In this document: positions 19,901-27,555 of the stretch, one piece after another
Position numbering within the stretch: position 1 is the stretch's first letter
Layout: each line of letters begins with the position of its first letter
NCBI RefSeq assembly: GCF_013369485.1
Contig: NZ_JABWEB010000025.1
Location: forward strand, 1-64,000
Source of the DNA: Massilia sp. BJB1822
GTDB lineage: Bacteria > Pseudomonadota > Gammaproteobacteria > Burkholderiales > Burkholderiaceae_D
Direction of reading: 5' to 3'
DNA length: 64,000 nt
Position numbers and translations under genes: made by a program
The notes under the pieces: model-generated
The model's database searches: none
The model's input: only the letters and a program-made list of their open reading frames with translations
What the model was told of the DNA's origin: nothing

Positions 19901-20071
19901 GGCAACGCTGGGCGCGGCCTCCAGCACCCGCCACTCCCCATCCTCACAACCAATCGCCAGCGGCTTGCTTGCCGCCGGGACTTCAGGATGCAGCAGGCTG
20001 ACCTCCGCCAGCGCGGCACGCCAATACGGCAAGGGAATGTGATCGATGGTGCTGGCTCGGTTCATGCGCAA
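16928..20071 (-). CDS. Superfamily 1 (Upf1/DNA2-NAM7-like) helicase with long coiled-coil insert
   Basis: A 1047-residue ATPase. Motifs in order: Walker A GPPGTGKTTL at about 303-312, motif Ia (LVASTNVKAVENVLDSF), Walker B LLIVDEAGQV near 727, motif III (MVVGDTYQIEPV), motif IV/V region (LTEHRRC near 830; VGTVHALQGAERNIVIFSP near 953) and motif VI (NVAVSRAKDSFLVIG near 988). This is the SF1B layout of Upf1-like helicases. Between motifs Ia and II lies an insert of about 350 residues, largely Ala/Glu/Arg-rich coiled coil plus a hydrophobic patch (WWMDLLSFLPPVL). The first 250 residues have no motif I recognise. The substrate (DNA or RNA) is unknown. A defence role is possible, but no partner gene supports it. 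Confidence 0.8.
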   Translation of the reverse strand: MRMNRASTIDHIPLPYWRAALAEVSLLHPEVPAASKPLAIGCEDGEWRVLEAAPSVAAWAATQFAASKARADGKEARAIPFLLIPARLSEQARHGVKWGAGDLHLGRTLLCIPCLLERSGVLRPDPERQPWIPRDLLAPTMKPVVIGELASQDRFIGSLPLKAASLGDALQIASELFAQVTGAALPLLPEAEDGEPLPEFALEGHELVSEWHGLPYEPPVVARHLIRLYDQIILDQPALPLLDCLRTVGERPAAPPPAIAEAEPWHANTVGHINHEHPLSPSQREAMVELARLKDGAILAVNGPPGTGKTTLLQSVVAQLWVDAALNGADCPLILVASTNVKAVENVLDSFAKICAQTGHERWLPYQGGFGLFLASESRESHHPTCTAWNHSFTDHEAPEAVARAEKYYLAKASVLFPQAETVDGVSAALRQTLQYLQRKMQDIVVARYAVFRAAGADPGEGGEVSCKRLLAEQQALIDAAQAAIEAAQRELHAQEQQARVLEGSHQRMREEIDCAEKAWLGYLEGTPWWMDLLSFLPPVLRRRQARDRNFLLSNALTADLRHRDDGLEQHFKALRERAARHRSQALLALKERRAEVEHGLATQTQRREASHQARTTIDGIFRRWLAALEDGYEAMRGIALNDLNDAIDIMIRAVMFGLADRYWSGQWLLEMRQRLIDGASDSKGRARLEAKYRRFAKLAPCLVSNFHMAPAFFTAWQGRDMPFWNAIDLLIVDEAGQVSPDVGASMFALARKAMVVGDTYQIEPVWNNGEGCDRANAVKFGLLANVADARYDAMEQGGYTPASGSLMRVANQACRVQKYRDVRGLMLTEHRRCVPELIGYCNELIYSGRLQALRKPIPQEQRLLPPFGWLNVAGQDRRAGASRQNPEEAQAIVDWLKANRAGIEQHYADASGKPTPLWKLLGIVTPFAAQAGAIQRLLRKEMPDLLHKASRLTVGTVHALQGAERNIVIFSPTYGPSFTGSAFFDQKPNMLNVAVSRAKDSFLVIGNAGLFDKSKSSRPSGLLARYLFHPQWGAQLAGARKARLVV

Positions 20072-20234
20072 GCGGTCTTATTCTTGGTTGATTTGGCAGA
20101 TCCGTGCGGCGGCCGGGAGAGCACCGCACGGGGCCGAATGATAGCGCATCGGCGAAGCTGGCGAGGCCGGGCCAGCTTCGCCCCTGGCTGCGCCAGCCGT
20201 GGAGCACACGCATGCAAGTCGCTGTCTGGCCGAG

Positions 20235-21071
20235 TCAACGCAGGTATTGCAGCGCCGCCAGCGTCACGCCCGTCTGCACCGAAGATATCGTGGCGACGAT
20301 AGCGAGCGTCCAGCGGAGATTGGATTTTTTCGCCGCGTCGATCTTCGTACAGAATTCCTTGCTCAGCTCAGCCGCGACACGATCGATCTTTGCGTCCAAA
20401 CCTGCTGCAACACGATCGATCTTTGCATCCAAGTCTGCTGCAACATGATCGATCTTTACATCCAAGTCTGCTGCGACATGAGCGATCTTCACATTCAATT
20501 CCGCCGCAACACAATCAATCTTTGCAGTCAATTCAGCCGCAACGCGCTCAATCTTCGCATCCAATTCAGCAGCCACGCGGTCAATCTTTGCATCCAACTC
20601 CGTCGCAACGCGGTCGATCTTCTCATTCAATTCGGCAGCGACGCGATCAATCTTTGCATCCAATTCGGCCGCAACGCGGTCGATCTTCGCTTCCAACTCC
20701 GCCGCAACGCGGTCAATCTTCGCATCCAATTCGGCAGCGACACGATCGATCTTCTCATTCAGTTCCGCGGCGGCATGGTCGATCTTTGCATCCAGCGCCA
20801 CCGTAACGCGGTCGATTTTCACATTGAGTTCATCGTAGACCCGGCCAATTCGGCCATTCAGGATGTCGACGGCCTGGTCGATCTTCGACTCCAGCCACTG
20901 CCGCTCAGGTTTTTGCCTATCCTGCCGGGTTTCCACGGCCAGGCTGAGTACGGCCACCTCCTTCATTACTTCTCCCGTCACCTCAGCTTGCAGATCGGCC
21001 TGTTCTGCGGAAAAGCCGACCGCAACAAGGCGTTTGGAATAGTCACGGCTGTCAAAGTCTGCGGCACTCAT
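20235..21071 (-). CDS. DUF1640/CCDC90-like coiled-coil protein with 11-residue repeats and C-terminal membrane anchor
   Basis: A 278-residue protein from the ATG at 21071, which has GGAG six bases upstream; a GTG at 21104 would add 11 residues. The N terminus (DFDSRDYSKRLVAVGFSAEQADLQAEVTGEV) resembles the head of DUF1640 proteins, bacterial relatives of mitochondrial MCUR1/CCDC90. Then come sixteen consecutive 11-residue units of the type LDAKIDRVAAE (DNA 20367-20894), a right-handed (hendecad) coiled-coil pattern. The protein ends with one membrane segment (LRWTLAIVATISSVQTGVTLAALQYL). A trimeric or tetrameric stalk on the inner membrane is inference. The gene sits downstream of the tRNA-Thr gene. 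Confidence 0.75.
   Translation of the reverse strand: MSAADFDSRDYSKRLVAVGFSAEQADLQAEVTGEVMKEVAVLSLAVETRQDRQKPERQWLESKIDQAVDILNGRIGRVYDELNVKIDRVTVALDAKIDHAAAELNEKIDRVAAELDAKIDRVAAELEAKIDRVAAELDAKIDRVAAELNEKIDRVATELDAKIDRVAAELDAKIERVAAELTAKIDCVAAELNVKIAHVAADLDVKIDHVAADLDAKIDRVAAGLDAKIDRVAAELSKEFCTKIDAAKKSNLRWTLAIVATISSVQTGVTLAALQYLR
20367..20894 (-). repeat. 33-bp tandem repeat array encoding hendecads
   Basis: Sixteen in-phase 33-base units lie inside the DUF1640-like gene; fourteen of them (20367-20828) are close copies of LDAKIDRVAAE, and the two at the head are more diverged. The protein level is better conserved than the DNA: positions L1, I5 and V8 are nearly invariant, while the codons vary. 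This suggests selection on a coiled-coil heptad/hendecad surface rather than only recent slippage. Confidence 0.9.
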
Positions 21072-21176
21072 GATTTGCTCCATCGTAGTGGATTGCCTCT
21101 TCACGAATAGTTATACCATGGGCGATGAAAAAAGTTGCAAGGTCCAGCCAACGCCGGCCCGCGAACACGCCAAAAC

Positions 21177-21207
21177 GAAAAAAGCCGCATGTTTTCACAT
21201 GCGGCTT
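21177..21207 (-). terminator. Rho-independent terminator of tRNA-Thr
   Basis: Reading the minus strand, the stem AAGCCGCATG / CATGCGGCTT (21198-21207 with 21182-21191) encloses a 6-base loop and is followed by a run of six T with further T-rich sequence. It lies 9 bases beyond the CCA end of the tRNA gene, so it ends that transcript and separates it from the DUF1640-like gene. Confidence 0.9.
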
Positions 21208-21215
21208 TCTAATTC

Positions 21216-21291
21216 TGGTGCCGGAGATAGGAGTCGAACCTACGACCTTCGCATTACGAATGCGCTGCTCTACCAACTGAGCTACACCGGC
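21216..21291 (-). tRNA. thrV: tRNA-Thr (anticodon CGU)
   Basis: A 76-base cloverleaf on the minus strand with encoded CCA. Acceptor arm GCCGGTG pairs with CTCCGGC, with a T-T mismatch at 6:67. The D-arm is GCTC/GAGC, the anticodon loop is TTCGTAA (anticodon CGT, reading ACG, threonine), and the T-arm is GTAGG-TTCGACT-CCTAT. Apart from the lower acceptor stem it follows the E. coli tRNA-Thr(CGU) closely. The symbol is by analogy with E. coli and is uncertain. Confidence 0.95.
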
Positions 21292-21374
21292 AAAGGCGCT
21301 CATTCTAGCAAACAATTCTGCTGTTTTGCTAGTGTTGCGCGCAAATATTGTTATTCAGATTGCAAAACCAGCAT

Positions 21375-22376
21375 TTATTCGTGGTGATAGCCCGTCACCA
21401 CGGCCACTTCATCGCGCGAACCGAGGAAGACCGGCACGCGCTGGTGCAGCTTCTCAGGCTGGATGTCGAGGATGCGATGCTTGCCGTCGGTGGCCATGCC
21501 GCCCGCCTGTTCCACGATGAAGGCCATCGGGTTGGCTTCATACATCAGGCGCAGCTTGCCCGGCTTGGACGTGTCGCGCAGATCGGCCGGATACATGAAG
21601 ATGCCGCCGCGGTTCAGGATGCGGTGCACGTCGGCCACCATCGAGGCGATCCAGCGCATATTGAAATCGGTGCCGCGCGGGCCGGTGGAGCCGGCCAGCA
21701 GCTCGTCCACATAACGCTTGACCGGCGGATGCCAATGACGCTGGTTCGACATATTGATGGCGAATTCCTTGGTCTTGGCTGGAATCTGCATATTGCGCTG
21801 GGTCAGCACCCAGGAACCCATCTCGCGGTCCAGCGTGAAGCAGTTCACGCCATTGCCGGTGGTGAGCACCAGCATGGTCTGCGGGCCGTACACGGCGTAG
21901 CCGGCGGCGACCTGCTTGCTGCCGGCCTGCATGAAGTCCTGCTCGCTCGGATTCACCATGCCTTCCGGCGCGCGCAGCACCGAGAAGATGGTGCCGATCG
22001 AGACGTTGACGTCGATGTTGGAAGAGCCGTCCAGTGGATCGAACAGCAGCATGTATTCGCCCTTCGGATAGCGGTTCGGGATCGGGTGGATCGACTCCAT
22101 CTCTTCCGACGCCATGGCCGCCAGGTGGCCGCCCCACTCATTCGCCTCCAGCAGGATCTCGTTGGAGATCACGTCGAGCTTTTTCTGCACCTCGCCTTGC
22201 ACGTTTTCCGATTCCAGCGCGCCGAGCACGTCGCCCAGGGCGCCCTTGCCCACCGAGTGGCTGATGGTCTTGCAGGCGCGCGCCACCACTTCGATCAGCA
22301 GCCGCAGTTCGGCCGGAATGCTGTGGTGCTGGCGCTGTTCTTCGACCAGATATTGAGTAAGGCTGATACGTTTCAT
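21375..22376 (-). CDS. fbp: Fructose-1,6-bisphosphatase class 1
   Basis: A 333-residue enzyme removing the 1-phosphate of fructose 1,6-bisphosphate in gluconeogenesis and pentose-phosphate cycling. Signatures are [20 protein letters not shown], the metal site [22 protein letters not shown] (DPLDGSS), and the substrate site [20 protein letters not shown]. It ends in VTGYHHE. The frame is open over 1 kb upstream, but [10 protein letters not shown] at 22376 is the family start and lies after the pepN stop. It follows pepN by 41 bases on the same strand and may share its transcript. Confidence 0.97.
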   Translation of the reverse strand: MKRISLTQYLVEEQRQHHSIPAELRLLIEVVARACKTISHSVGKGALGDVLGALESENVQGEVQKKLDVISNEILLEANEWGGHLAAMASEEMESIHPIPNRYPKGEYMLLFDPLDGSSNIDVNVSIGTIFSVLRAPEGMVNPSEQDFMQAGSKQVAAGYAVYGPQTMLVLTTGNGVNCFTLDREMGSWVLTQRNMQIPAKTKEFAINMSNQRHWHPPVKRYVDELLAGSTGPRGTDFNMRWIASMVADVHRILNRGGIFMYPADLRDTSKPGKLRLMYEANPMAFIVEQAGGMATDGKHRILDIQPEKLHQRVPVFLGSRDEVAVVTGYHHE

Positions 22377-22417
22377 GAACTTCCCTTTTGGTTTTAAATT
22401 CTTGGTATGGCGCTCTC

Positions 22418-25111
22418 TTAATTCGCCAAGGCCTTGCTGACTACTTCCATCACATCGTTCGACAGGGGCGAAGTGCCGGCCACCTGTTCCAGCGCGCGCC
22501 GCATATGCACTTGCAGCTCGGGCGCATAGCGGCGCCAGCGGTCCATGCTGCGCGCCAGGCGCGCCGCCACCTGCGGATTGAGCGCATCGAGCTTGATCAC
22601 ATGCTCGGCCCAGAAATCGTAGGCGCTGCCGTCGGCCGCGTGGAACTGGCTCGGATTGCCGTTGCAGAAGCTGAAAATCAGGCTGCGCGCGCGGTTCGGA
22701 TTTTTCAGCGTGAAGGCCGGATGCTTCATCAGCTCGCGCACGGCCGCCACGTCGGCATGCGGCGCGGTGGCCTGCATGCCGAACCACTTGTCCACCACCA
22801 GGGCTTCGTTGAGGAAGTCCTGATAGAAGCGGTCCAGATACTTGCCGGCGTCGGCGCCGCTGTGGATCAGCGAACTCAGTGCGGCGGCGCGGTCGGTCAT
22901 ATTGCTCGCGGCATCGAACTGCTGCTGCGCCAGGCGCAGCGCGGTCTGGTCCGGCGCCACCATCAGGTAGGACAGCGCCAGGTTCTTCAGCGCGCGCTTG
23001 CCGGCCGAGGCGGCGTCGGGGCTGTAGGCGCCCGGCGTCTGGTTGGCCTCGTACACGGCCAGCAGCTCGTTGCGCAACACGGTGCCGATGGTGCGGCGCA
23101 TGAATTGGCGCGCGGTATGGATGGCTTGCGGATTGACCACGTCCATATGCTCGGCGATCACCGTTTCCGACGGCAGGATCAGGGCTTGCTCGCGGAAGGC
23201 GGCATCGAGTGAGGTATCGGTCAGCACGGCACGCTGGGCGGCGATGAAGGTGTCGTCCAGCTCCAGGCGCTGGCCCGCAGCAGCGGCCGGCACCAGCTTC
23301 AGCAGGCGCTCCAGCGCCAGGCGCTGGCCGGCCTCCCAGCGGTTCACCGGATCGCTGTCGAATTTGAACAGGTGCAGCAGCTGGGCATCGCTGTAATCGC
23401 ACTCCAGCACCACCGGCGCCGAGAAATCGCGCAAGATCGACGGTGTCGGTTCCGCTTTCACGCCGACAAAGCGGAACGCCTGCTCCGCCTCCGTCAACTC
23501 CAGCACCAGCGTCGTCACTGCCGAGTTCGTGTCCACCTTGGGGTCAGACCCCAATCGGACACGGGCTGAGCTGGAAGGGACTTCGAGCGTCAGCGGCAGG
23601 TCTTTGCCGTGGGCGTCAAGCAGGCCGACGGCGACGGGGATGTGGAAGGGCAGCTTGTCGGCCTGGCCGGGCGTGGCGGGGCAGCGCTGGCTCAGCGTGA
23701 TCTCGTAGACCTGGGCGGCGGCGTCGTAATGCGTGCGCGCCGTCACCACCGGGGTGCCGGCCTGGCTGTACCAGCGTTCGAACTGCTTCAGGTCGCGGCC
23801 GTTGGCGTCGGCCATGGCGGCACGGAAGTCGTCGCATTGCACGGCCTGGCCGTCGTGGCGCTCGAAATACAGGTCCATGCCCTTGCGGAAACCGTCGCGG
23901 CCCAGCAGGGTCTGGTACATGCGCACCACTTCGGCGCCTTTTTCGTACACGGTGACGGTGTAGAAATTGTTGATCTCGACGAAGGAGTCGGGCCGCACGG
24001 GGTGCGCCATCGGTCCCGCGTCCTCCGGGAACTGGGCTTGGCGCAGGGTGCGCACCTGGTCGATGCGGGTCACGGCGCGGCCAGTGTCGGTGCCGATCAT
24101 ATCGGCCGAGAATTCCTGGTCGCGGAAGACGGTCAAGCCTTCCTTCAGCGAGAGCTGGAACCAGTCGCGGCAGGTAACGCGGTTGCCGGTCCAGTTGTGG
24201 AAGTATTCGTGGCCGACCACGGCTTCAATGCCGGCATAGTCGATATCGGTCGCCACGCGCGGATTAGCCAGCACATACTTGGTGTTGAAGATGTTCAGGC
24301 CCTTGTTTTCCATCGCGCCCATATTGAAGTCGCTCACGGCCACGATCATGAAGCGGTCCAGGTCCAGCTCCAGGTCCCAGCGCTCCTCGTCCCAGCGGAT
24401 CGAGTTCTTCAGCGACTGCATGGCGTAATCGGTCTTGTCCAGATTGCCCTCTTCCACCCACACTTGCAGCAGCACTTCGCGGCCCGACTGCAGGGTGTAG
24501 CGCTCTTCCTGGCAGACCAGGCGCGCCGCCACCAGGGCGAACAGATAGGACGGCTTCTTGAACGGGTCTTCCCATTTGGCGTAATGGCGGCCGTCCTCCA
24601 GCTCGCCCTCTTCCACCAGATTGCCGTTCGAGAGCAGCACCGGGAACTGTTCCTTGTTCGCGCGCAGCATCACCGTGTATTTCGCCATCACGTCGGGACG
24701 GTCGGGGAAATAGGTGATGCGGCGGAAGCCTTCCGCCTCGCACTGGGTATAGAAGCTGCCGTTCGACACGTACAGGCCGGACAGCGTGGTGTTCTGCTCC
24801 GGCGCGCACAGGGTTTCGATTTCCAGCACCACATTCAGCGGCGCCTTGCGGATGGTCAGCGTGTTGGCGCCCAGCAGATATTGGCCCGGCTCCAGCAGCG
24901 TGCCGTTCATGCGCAGCGCCACCAGCTCGATGTCCTCGCCGTGCAGGACCAGGTCGCGGCTCTTGCTGTCCGGGTTGTGGCGCAAGGTGATGCGGTTGGC
25001 CACGATGGTGCGGGCCGGATCGAGGTCGAAACCTAATTCAACAGTTTCCACCAAGTAACTAGGAGGGGTATAGTCTTTACGGAAGATCGTCTGAGGGCTG
25101 TCGGTGCGCAT
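22418..25111 (-). CDS. pepN: Aminopeptidase N (M1 family)
   Basis: An 897-residue cytoplasmic zinc aminopeptidase, close to the 870 residues of the E. coli enzyme. It has the exopeptidase motif [12 protein letters not shown] and the zinc motif [11 protein letters not shown] with the downstream Glu in [14 protein letters not shown]. The C-terminal half is the helical DUF3458 region. An unusual segment at about residues 512-528 ([19 protein letters not shown]) is encoded by a palindromic repeat element (23529-23569) sitting in frame. It is divergent from the DUF4136 lipoprotein gene and leads fbp. Confidence 0.96.
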   Translation of the reverse strand: MRTDSPQTIFRKDYTPPSYLVETVELGFDLDPARTIVANRITLRHNPDSKSRDLVLHGEDIELVALRMNGTLLEPGQYLLGANTLTIRKAPLNVVLEIETLCAPEQNTTLSGLYVSNGSFYTQCEAEGFRRITYFPDRPDVMAKYTVMLRANKEQFPVLLSNGNLVEEGELEDGRHYAKWEDPFKKPSYLFALVAARLVCQEERYTLQSGREVLLQVWVEEGNLDKTDYAMQSLKNSIRWDEERWDLELDLDRFMIVAVSDFNMGAMENKGLNIFNTKYVLANPRVATDIDYAGIEAVVGHEYFHNWTGNRVTCRDWFQLSLKEGLTVFRDQEFSADMIGTDTGRAVTRIDQVRTLRQAQFPEDAGPMAHPVRPDSFVEINNFYTVTVYEKGAEVVRMYQTLLGRDGFRKGMDLYFERHDGQAVQCDDFRAAMADANGRDLKQFERWYSQAGTPVVTARTHYDAAAQVYEITLSQRCPATPGQADKLPFHIPVAVGLLDAHGKDLPLTLEVPSSSARVRLGSDPKVDTNSAVTTLVLELTEAEQAFRFVGVKAEPTPSILRDFSAPVVLECDYSDAQLLHLFKFDSDPVNRWEAGQRLALERLLKLVPAAAAGQRLELDDTFIAAQRAVLTDTSLDAAFREQALILPSETVIAEHMDVVNPQAIHTARQFMRRTIGTVLRNELLAVYEANQTPGAYSPDAASAGKRALKNLALSYLMVAPDQTALRLAQQQFDAASNMTDRAAALSSLIHSGADAGKYLDRFYQDFLNEALVVDKWFGMQATAPHADVAAVRELMKHPAFTLKNPNRARSLIFSFCNGNPSQFHAADGSAYDFWAEHVIKLDALNPQVAARLARSMDRWRRYAPELQVHMRRALEQVAGTSPLSNDVMEVVSKALAN
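23529..23569. repeat. Palindromic repeat element inside pepN
   Basis: A nested dyad: the outer arms GTGTCC (23529-23534) and GGACAC (23557-23562) enclose a perfect 17-base palindrome TTGGGGTCAGACCCCAA at 23538-23554. The right flank AATCGGACACGGGCTGAGC is almost the same as the right arm of the hairpin at 25999-26020, so both belong to one family. GGGGTC-GACCCC cores are a known type of dispersed repeat in proteobacteria, often linked to REP-associated transposases. Here the element is translated as part of pepN without breaking the frame. Confidence 0.75.
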
Positions 25112-25286
25112 AGGGTTTCGAGAGACTGAGACAAAAAGCTATTTTACCAACACCGGGCGCAAGCGACGCCCGATTCTTTTCCGGTTTCCCGGCCTCCGTA
25201 ACATTCTGTAATAATGAAGCGGAGAGCCTCCCTTAGTTCTAAACTAATCGGTAGGAAAGAAATCTTTTTATCAAGGGAGCAAGATC

Positions 25287-25931
25287 ATGAAAGCCTTGGC
25301 CATCGTGGTTGCGGCAGCCAGCCTGCTGCTGAGCGGCTGCGCCACCACCATCCGCAGCAATGTCACCGTGTTCCACGAGTGGCCCGCGGACACCCAGGAC
25401 AAGACCTATGTCTTCGAGACCCCGGCCCCGGCCGAGGACACGCTGGAATACCGCAGCTATCTGAATCTGGTCAGCGGCCAACTGGCCAAGCTCGGCTTTG
25501 CCCAGGCCAACGCGCCGGAACAGGCCAAGCTCAAGGTCGGCATGCAGTTCAGCACCATCGACCGTCCGACCAAGGTCTTGCAGAGCACCGATCCCTTCCT
25601 GACCTCGCGCTACTACGCGCCCTGGGGCTATCCGCGCTTTGGCTGGGGACCGTATTACCGCTACCGCTATTACGGCTACTACCGCCCCTATTACGACCCC
25701 TGGTTCTACGGCCCGACGGAGTTCCGCGAAGTCATCCAGCACAACTACGACCGCAATCTGCGCGTGACCATCAACAGCATGAACGGCAAGAAGCTGTTTG
25801 ACGTCACCGTCCAGAACACCAGCCGCAAGCAATCGACGCCGGCCGTCATGCCCGCCCTGGTGCAAAGCGCCTTCACCGGCTTCCCCGGCGAAAGCGGCAA
25901 AGCCCGGCGCGTCGACCTCGACATCGAATAG
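25287..25931 (+). CDS. DUF4136-type outer membrane lipoprotein
   Basis: A 214-residue lipoprotein. The signal MKALAIVVAAASLLLSGCAT ends in the lipobox LSGC. The body fits the DUF4136 family: FHEWPADTQDKTYVFETPAPAEDTLEYRSYLNLVSGQLAKLGF, then VGMQFSTIDRP. A Tyr/Arg/Pro-rich patch (YYRYRYYGYYRPYYDPWFYG) lies in the middle, and the C terminus FTGFPGESGKARRVDLDIE is conserved in such proteins. AAGGGAG lies about 9 bases before the ATG at 25287. It is a single-gene unit, divergent from pepN and closed by a strong hairpin. Function unknown. Confidence 0.88.
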   Translation: MKALAIVVAAASLLLSGCATTIRSNVTVFHEWPADTQDKTYVFETPAPAEDTLEYRSYLNLVSGQLAKLGFAQANAPEQAKLKVGMQFSTIDRPTKVLQSTDPFLTSRYYAPWGYPRFGWGPYYRYRYYGYYRPYYDPWFYGPTEFREVIQHNYDRNLRVTINSMNGKKLFDVTVQNTSRKQSTPAVMPALVQSAFTGFPGESGKARRVDLDIE

Positions 25932-25962
25932 GCCGGCCTCGCCAGCCATCTCCTCGTGCTCT

Positions 25963-26025
25963 ACGGCTGAGCCCGTGTCCGATTCGGTGCCTGACACCAA
26001 TCGGACACGGGCTCAGCCGTTTTTC
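25963..26025 (+). terminator. Perfect 22-bp hairpin, repeat-derived terminator
   Basis: The arms at 25963-25984 and 25999-26020 are perfect 22-base complements around a 14-base loop that itself contains GGTGCCTGACACC. The right arm is followed by TTTT after CGT, so it can end the DUF4136 lipoprotein transcript. The arm contains GTGTCCGATT/AATCGGACAC, shared with the element inside pepN. It therefore looks like a mobile palindromic repeat that also serves as terminator. The stop codon of the small membrane protein on the minus strand is directly beside it. Confidence 0.85.
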
Positions 26026-26152
26026 AGGAGTAGAAAGCTTCGCTGGCGAAGGTGATGACGCCGATCAGGCCGACGACCAGCAGCAGGACGATGAGCAGGC
26101 GGCCGAATTTGGGGTTGCCGTCATCGTCGGCGGGATTGGTCTGATTGCTCAT
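26024..26152 (-). CDS. Small single-pass membrane protein (42 residues)
   Basis: The frame from ATG 26152 to TGA 26024 encodes 42 residues: a polar head (MSNQTNPADDDGNPKFGR), one strongly hydrophobic segment (LLIVLLLVVGLIGVITFA) and a short tail SEAFYS. The start lies 2 bases beyond the quinone oxidoreductase stop, so it would be the last gene of that transcript and coupled to it. No strong Shine-Dalgarno is seen. Head, membrane segment and operon position look like a genuine small inner-membrane protein. I recognise no family. Confidence 0.6.
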   Translation of the reverse strand: MSNQTNPADDDGNPKFGRLLIVLLLVVGLIGVITFASEAFYS

Positions 26153-26154
26153 GG

Positions 26155-27129
26155 TTAAGGTATCAGGATGGTGGAGCCGCTGGTCTGGCGCGATTCCAGG
26201 GCAATATGGGCTTGCGCCACGTCGGCCAGATTATAGCGCTGCTTGACGGCGATCTTGACTTCGCCGCTGGCCACCACACCGAACAGCGATTGGGCGGCCG
26301 CTTCCAGGTCGGCGCGCTGGGCGACGTAATGACCCAGCGTGGGCCGGGTCAGGAAGAGCGAGCCGCGCGCGGCCAGCTCGGACAGCGCAAACGGTTCTAC
26401 CGCACCGGAGGAATTGCCGAAGCTGACCATCATGCCCAGCGGCGCCAGGCAGTCGAGCGAGCCGGTGAAGGTATCCTTGCCGACCGAGTCATAGACTACC
26501 GACACGCCCTTACCGCCGGTCAACTCGCGTACGCGCTCGGTGAAGTTTTCCTTGTTGTAATTGATCACATGCGCCGCGCCATGTTCGATGGCCAGCGCCG
26601 CCTTCTCTTCCGAGCCGACCGTACCGATCAGGTTCACGCCCAGCACGCGCGCCCACTGGCAGGCGATCAGGCCGACGCCGCCCGCGGCCGCATGGAAGAG
26701 CACGGTATCGCCGGCCTTCAATTGCACCGTGCGGTGCAGCAGGTATTGCACGGTCAAGCCTTGCAGCATCATGGCCGCCGCCGTGTCGAAGCCGATTTTC
26801 TCGGGCAGCGCCAGCAGCAGGCTGGCCGGCAGATTGCGCACCTGGGCGTAAGCGCCGTTGGGACGGCCCGCATAGGCCACGCGGTCGCCCGCCTTCACCT
26901 CGGTCACGCCCTCGCCCACCGCCTCCACCACACCCGCGCCTTCCTGGCCCAGGCCGTTGGGCAGGGGCTGGGGATACAGGCCGGTACGGAAATACACGTC
27001 GATAAAATTGACGCCTACCGCTTCATGGCGCACCCGCGCCTCGCCGGGACCGGGCGCGCCGACCTCGACCTCCACATATTCCATCACCTCCGGACCGCCG
27101 GTCCGGGACATGCGTATCGCCTTGCTCAT
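26155..27129 (-). CDS. qor: NADPH:quinone oxidoreductase (zeta-crystallin-like MDR)
   Basis: A 324-residue zinc-free medium-chain reductase. The GroES-like domain has GVNFIDVYFRTGLYP and GQEGAGVVEAVGEGVTEVKAGDRVAY. The Rossmann part has VLFHAAAGGVGLIACQWARVLG with the AAxGGVG NADPH motif, and the end is ALESRQTSGSTILIP. The ATG at 27129 has GGAGGTGTG directly upstream; the open frame extends 84 bases further but without family similarity. It follows mgsA by 14 bases, and the 42-residue membrane protein follows it. Confidence 0.95.
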   Translation of the reverse strand: MSKAIRMSRTGGPEVMEYVEVEVGAPGPGEARVRHEAVGVNFIDVYFRTGLYPQPLPNGLGQEGAGVVEAVGEGVTEVKAGDRVAYAGRPNGAYAQVRNLPASLLLALPEKIGFDTAAAMMLQGLTVQYLLHRTVQLKAGDTVLFHAAAGGVGLIACQWARVLGVNLIGTVGSEEKAALAIEHGAAHVINYNKENFTERVRELTGGKGVSVVYDSVGKDTFTGSLDCLAPLGMMVSFGNSSGAVEPFALSELAARGSLFLTRPTLGHYVAQRADLEAAAQSLFGVVASGEVKIAVKQRYNLADVAQAHIALESRQTSGSTILIP

Positions 27130-27143
27130 CACACCTCCAAGGA

Positions 27144-27530
27144 TTATTTGGCCGCCTGCTGCTCGCGCAGCCGGGACAGCACCAGATGGCCGGTCGCCGT
27201 ATTGGTGGCGCAAGCTACATTATGAACGTCGCAGGCGCGCACCAGCGCATTGATGTCCGGCTCGTGCGGCTGCGGCGTCATCGGGTCGCGCAGGAAGATC
27301 ACGGCATCGATCTGGCCCTCGACCAGCATGGCGCCGATCTGCAAGTCGCCGCCGAAGGGACCGGAATGCTTGCGCTCCACCGTCAGGCCCAGCTCATTGA
27401 CCAGGCGGCCGCCCGTGGTGCCGGTGGCGCACAGGGTGCACTCGCGCAAAAAATCCACATACTGGCTGGCCAGGGCGATCATCTCGTCTTTTTTCTTGTC
27501 GTGGGCAATCAGGGCAATGCGCGCTTTCAT
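27144..27530 (-). CDS. mgsA: Methylglyoxal synthase
   Basis: A 128-residue enzyme converting dihydroxyacetone phosphate to methylglyoxal and phosphate, the glycolytic bypass that relieves sugar-phosphate stress. Motifs are [14 protein letters not shown] (phosphate-binding His), [39 protein letters not shown] with the catalytic Asp residues, and [16 protein letters not shown]. The start at 27530 has GGAAG six bases upstream; ATG 27542 would add four residues. The gene lies 14 bases before qor and after the EamA gene on the same strand, so the three or four genes may be one transcript. Confidence 0.95.
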   Translation of the reverse strand: MKARIALIAHDKKKDEMIALASQYVDFLRECTLCATGTTGGRLVNELGLTVERKHSGPFGGDLQIGAMLVEGQIDAVIFLRDPMTPQPHEPDINALVRACDVHNVACATNTATGHLVLSRLREQQAAK

Positions 27531-27555
27531 ATCGGCTTCCATTCAAGGTTGAGGT

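Noticed and set aside
16928-20071. The helicase gene as part of a named antiphage system
   Set aside because: No nuclease, methyltransferase, sensor or toxin partner lies next to it; the motifs alone fit many Upf1-like housekeeping helicases.
20367-20894. The regularly spaced repeats as a CRISPR array
   Set aside because: Units are 33 bases with no spacers between them, and they translate into a continuous 11-residue coiled-coil repeat.
22377-23402. An N-terminal extension of fructose-1,6-bisphosphatase of more than 340 residues
   Set aside because: The open frame overlaps pepN in antiphase, reads Arg/Ala/Gly-rich noise, and the conserved start [10 protein letters not shown] at 22376 gives the normal enzyme length.
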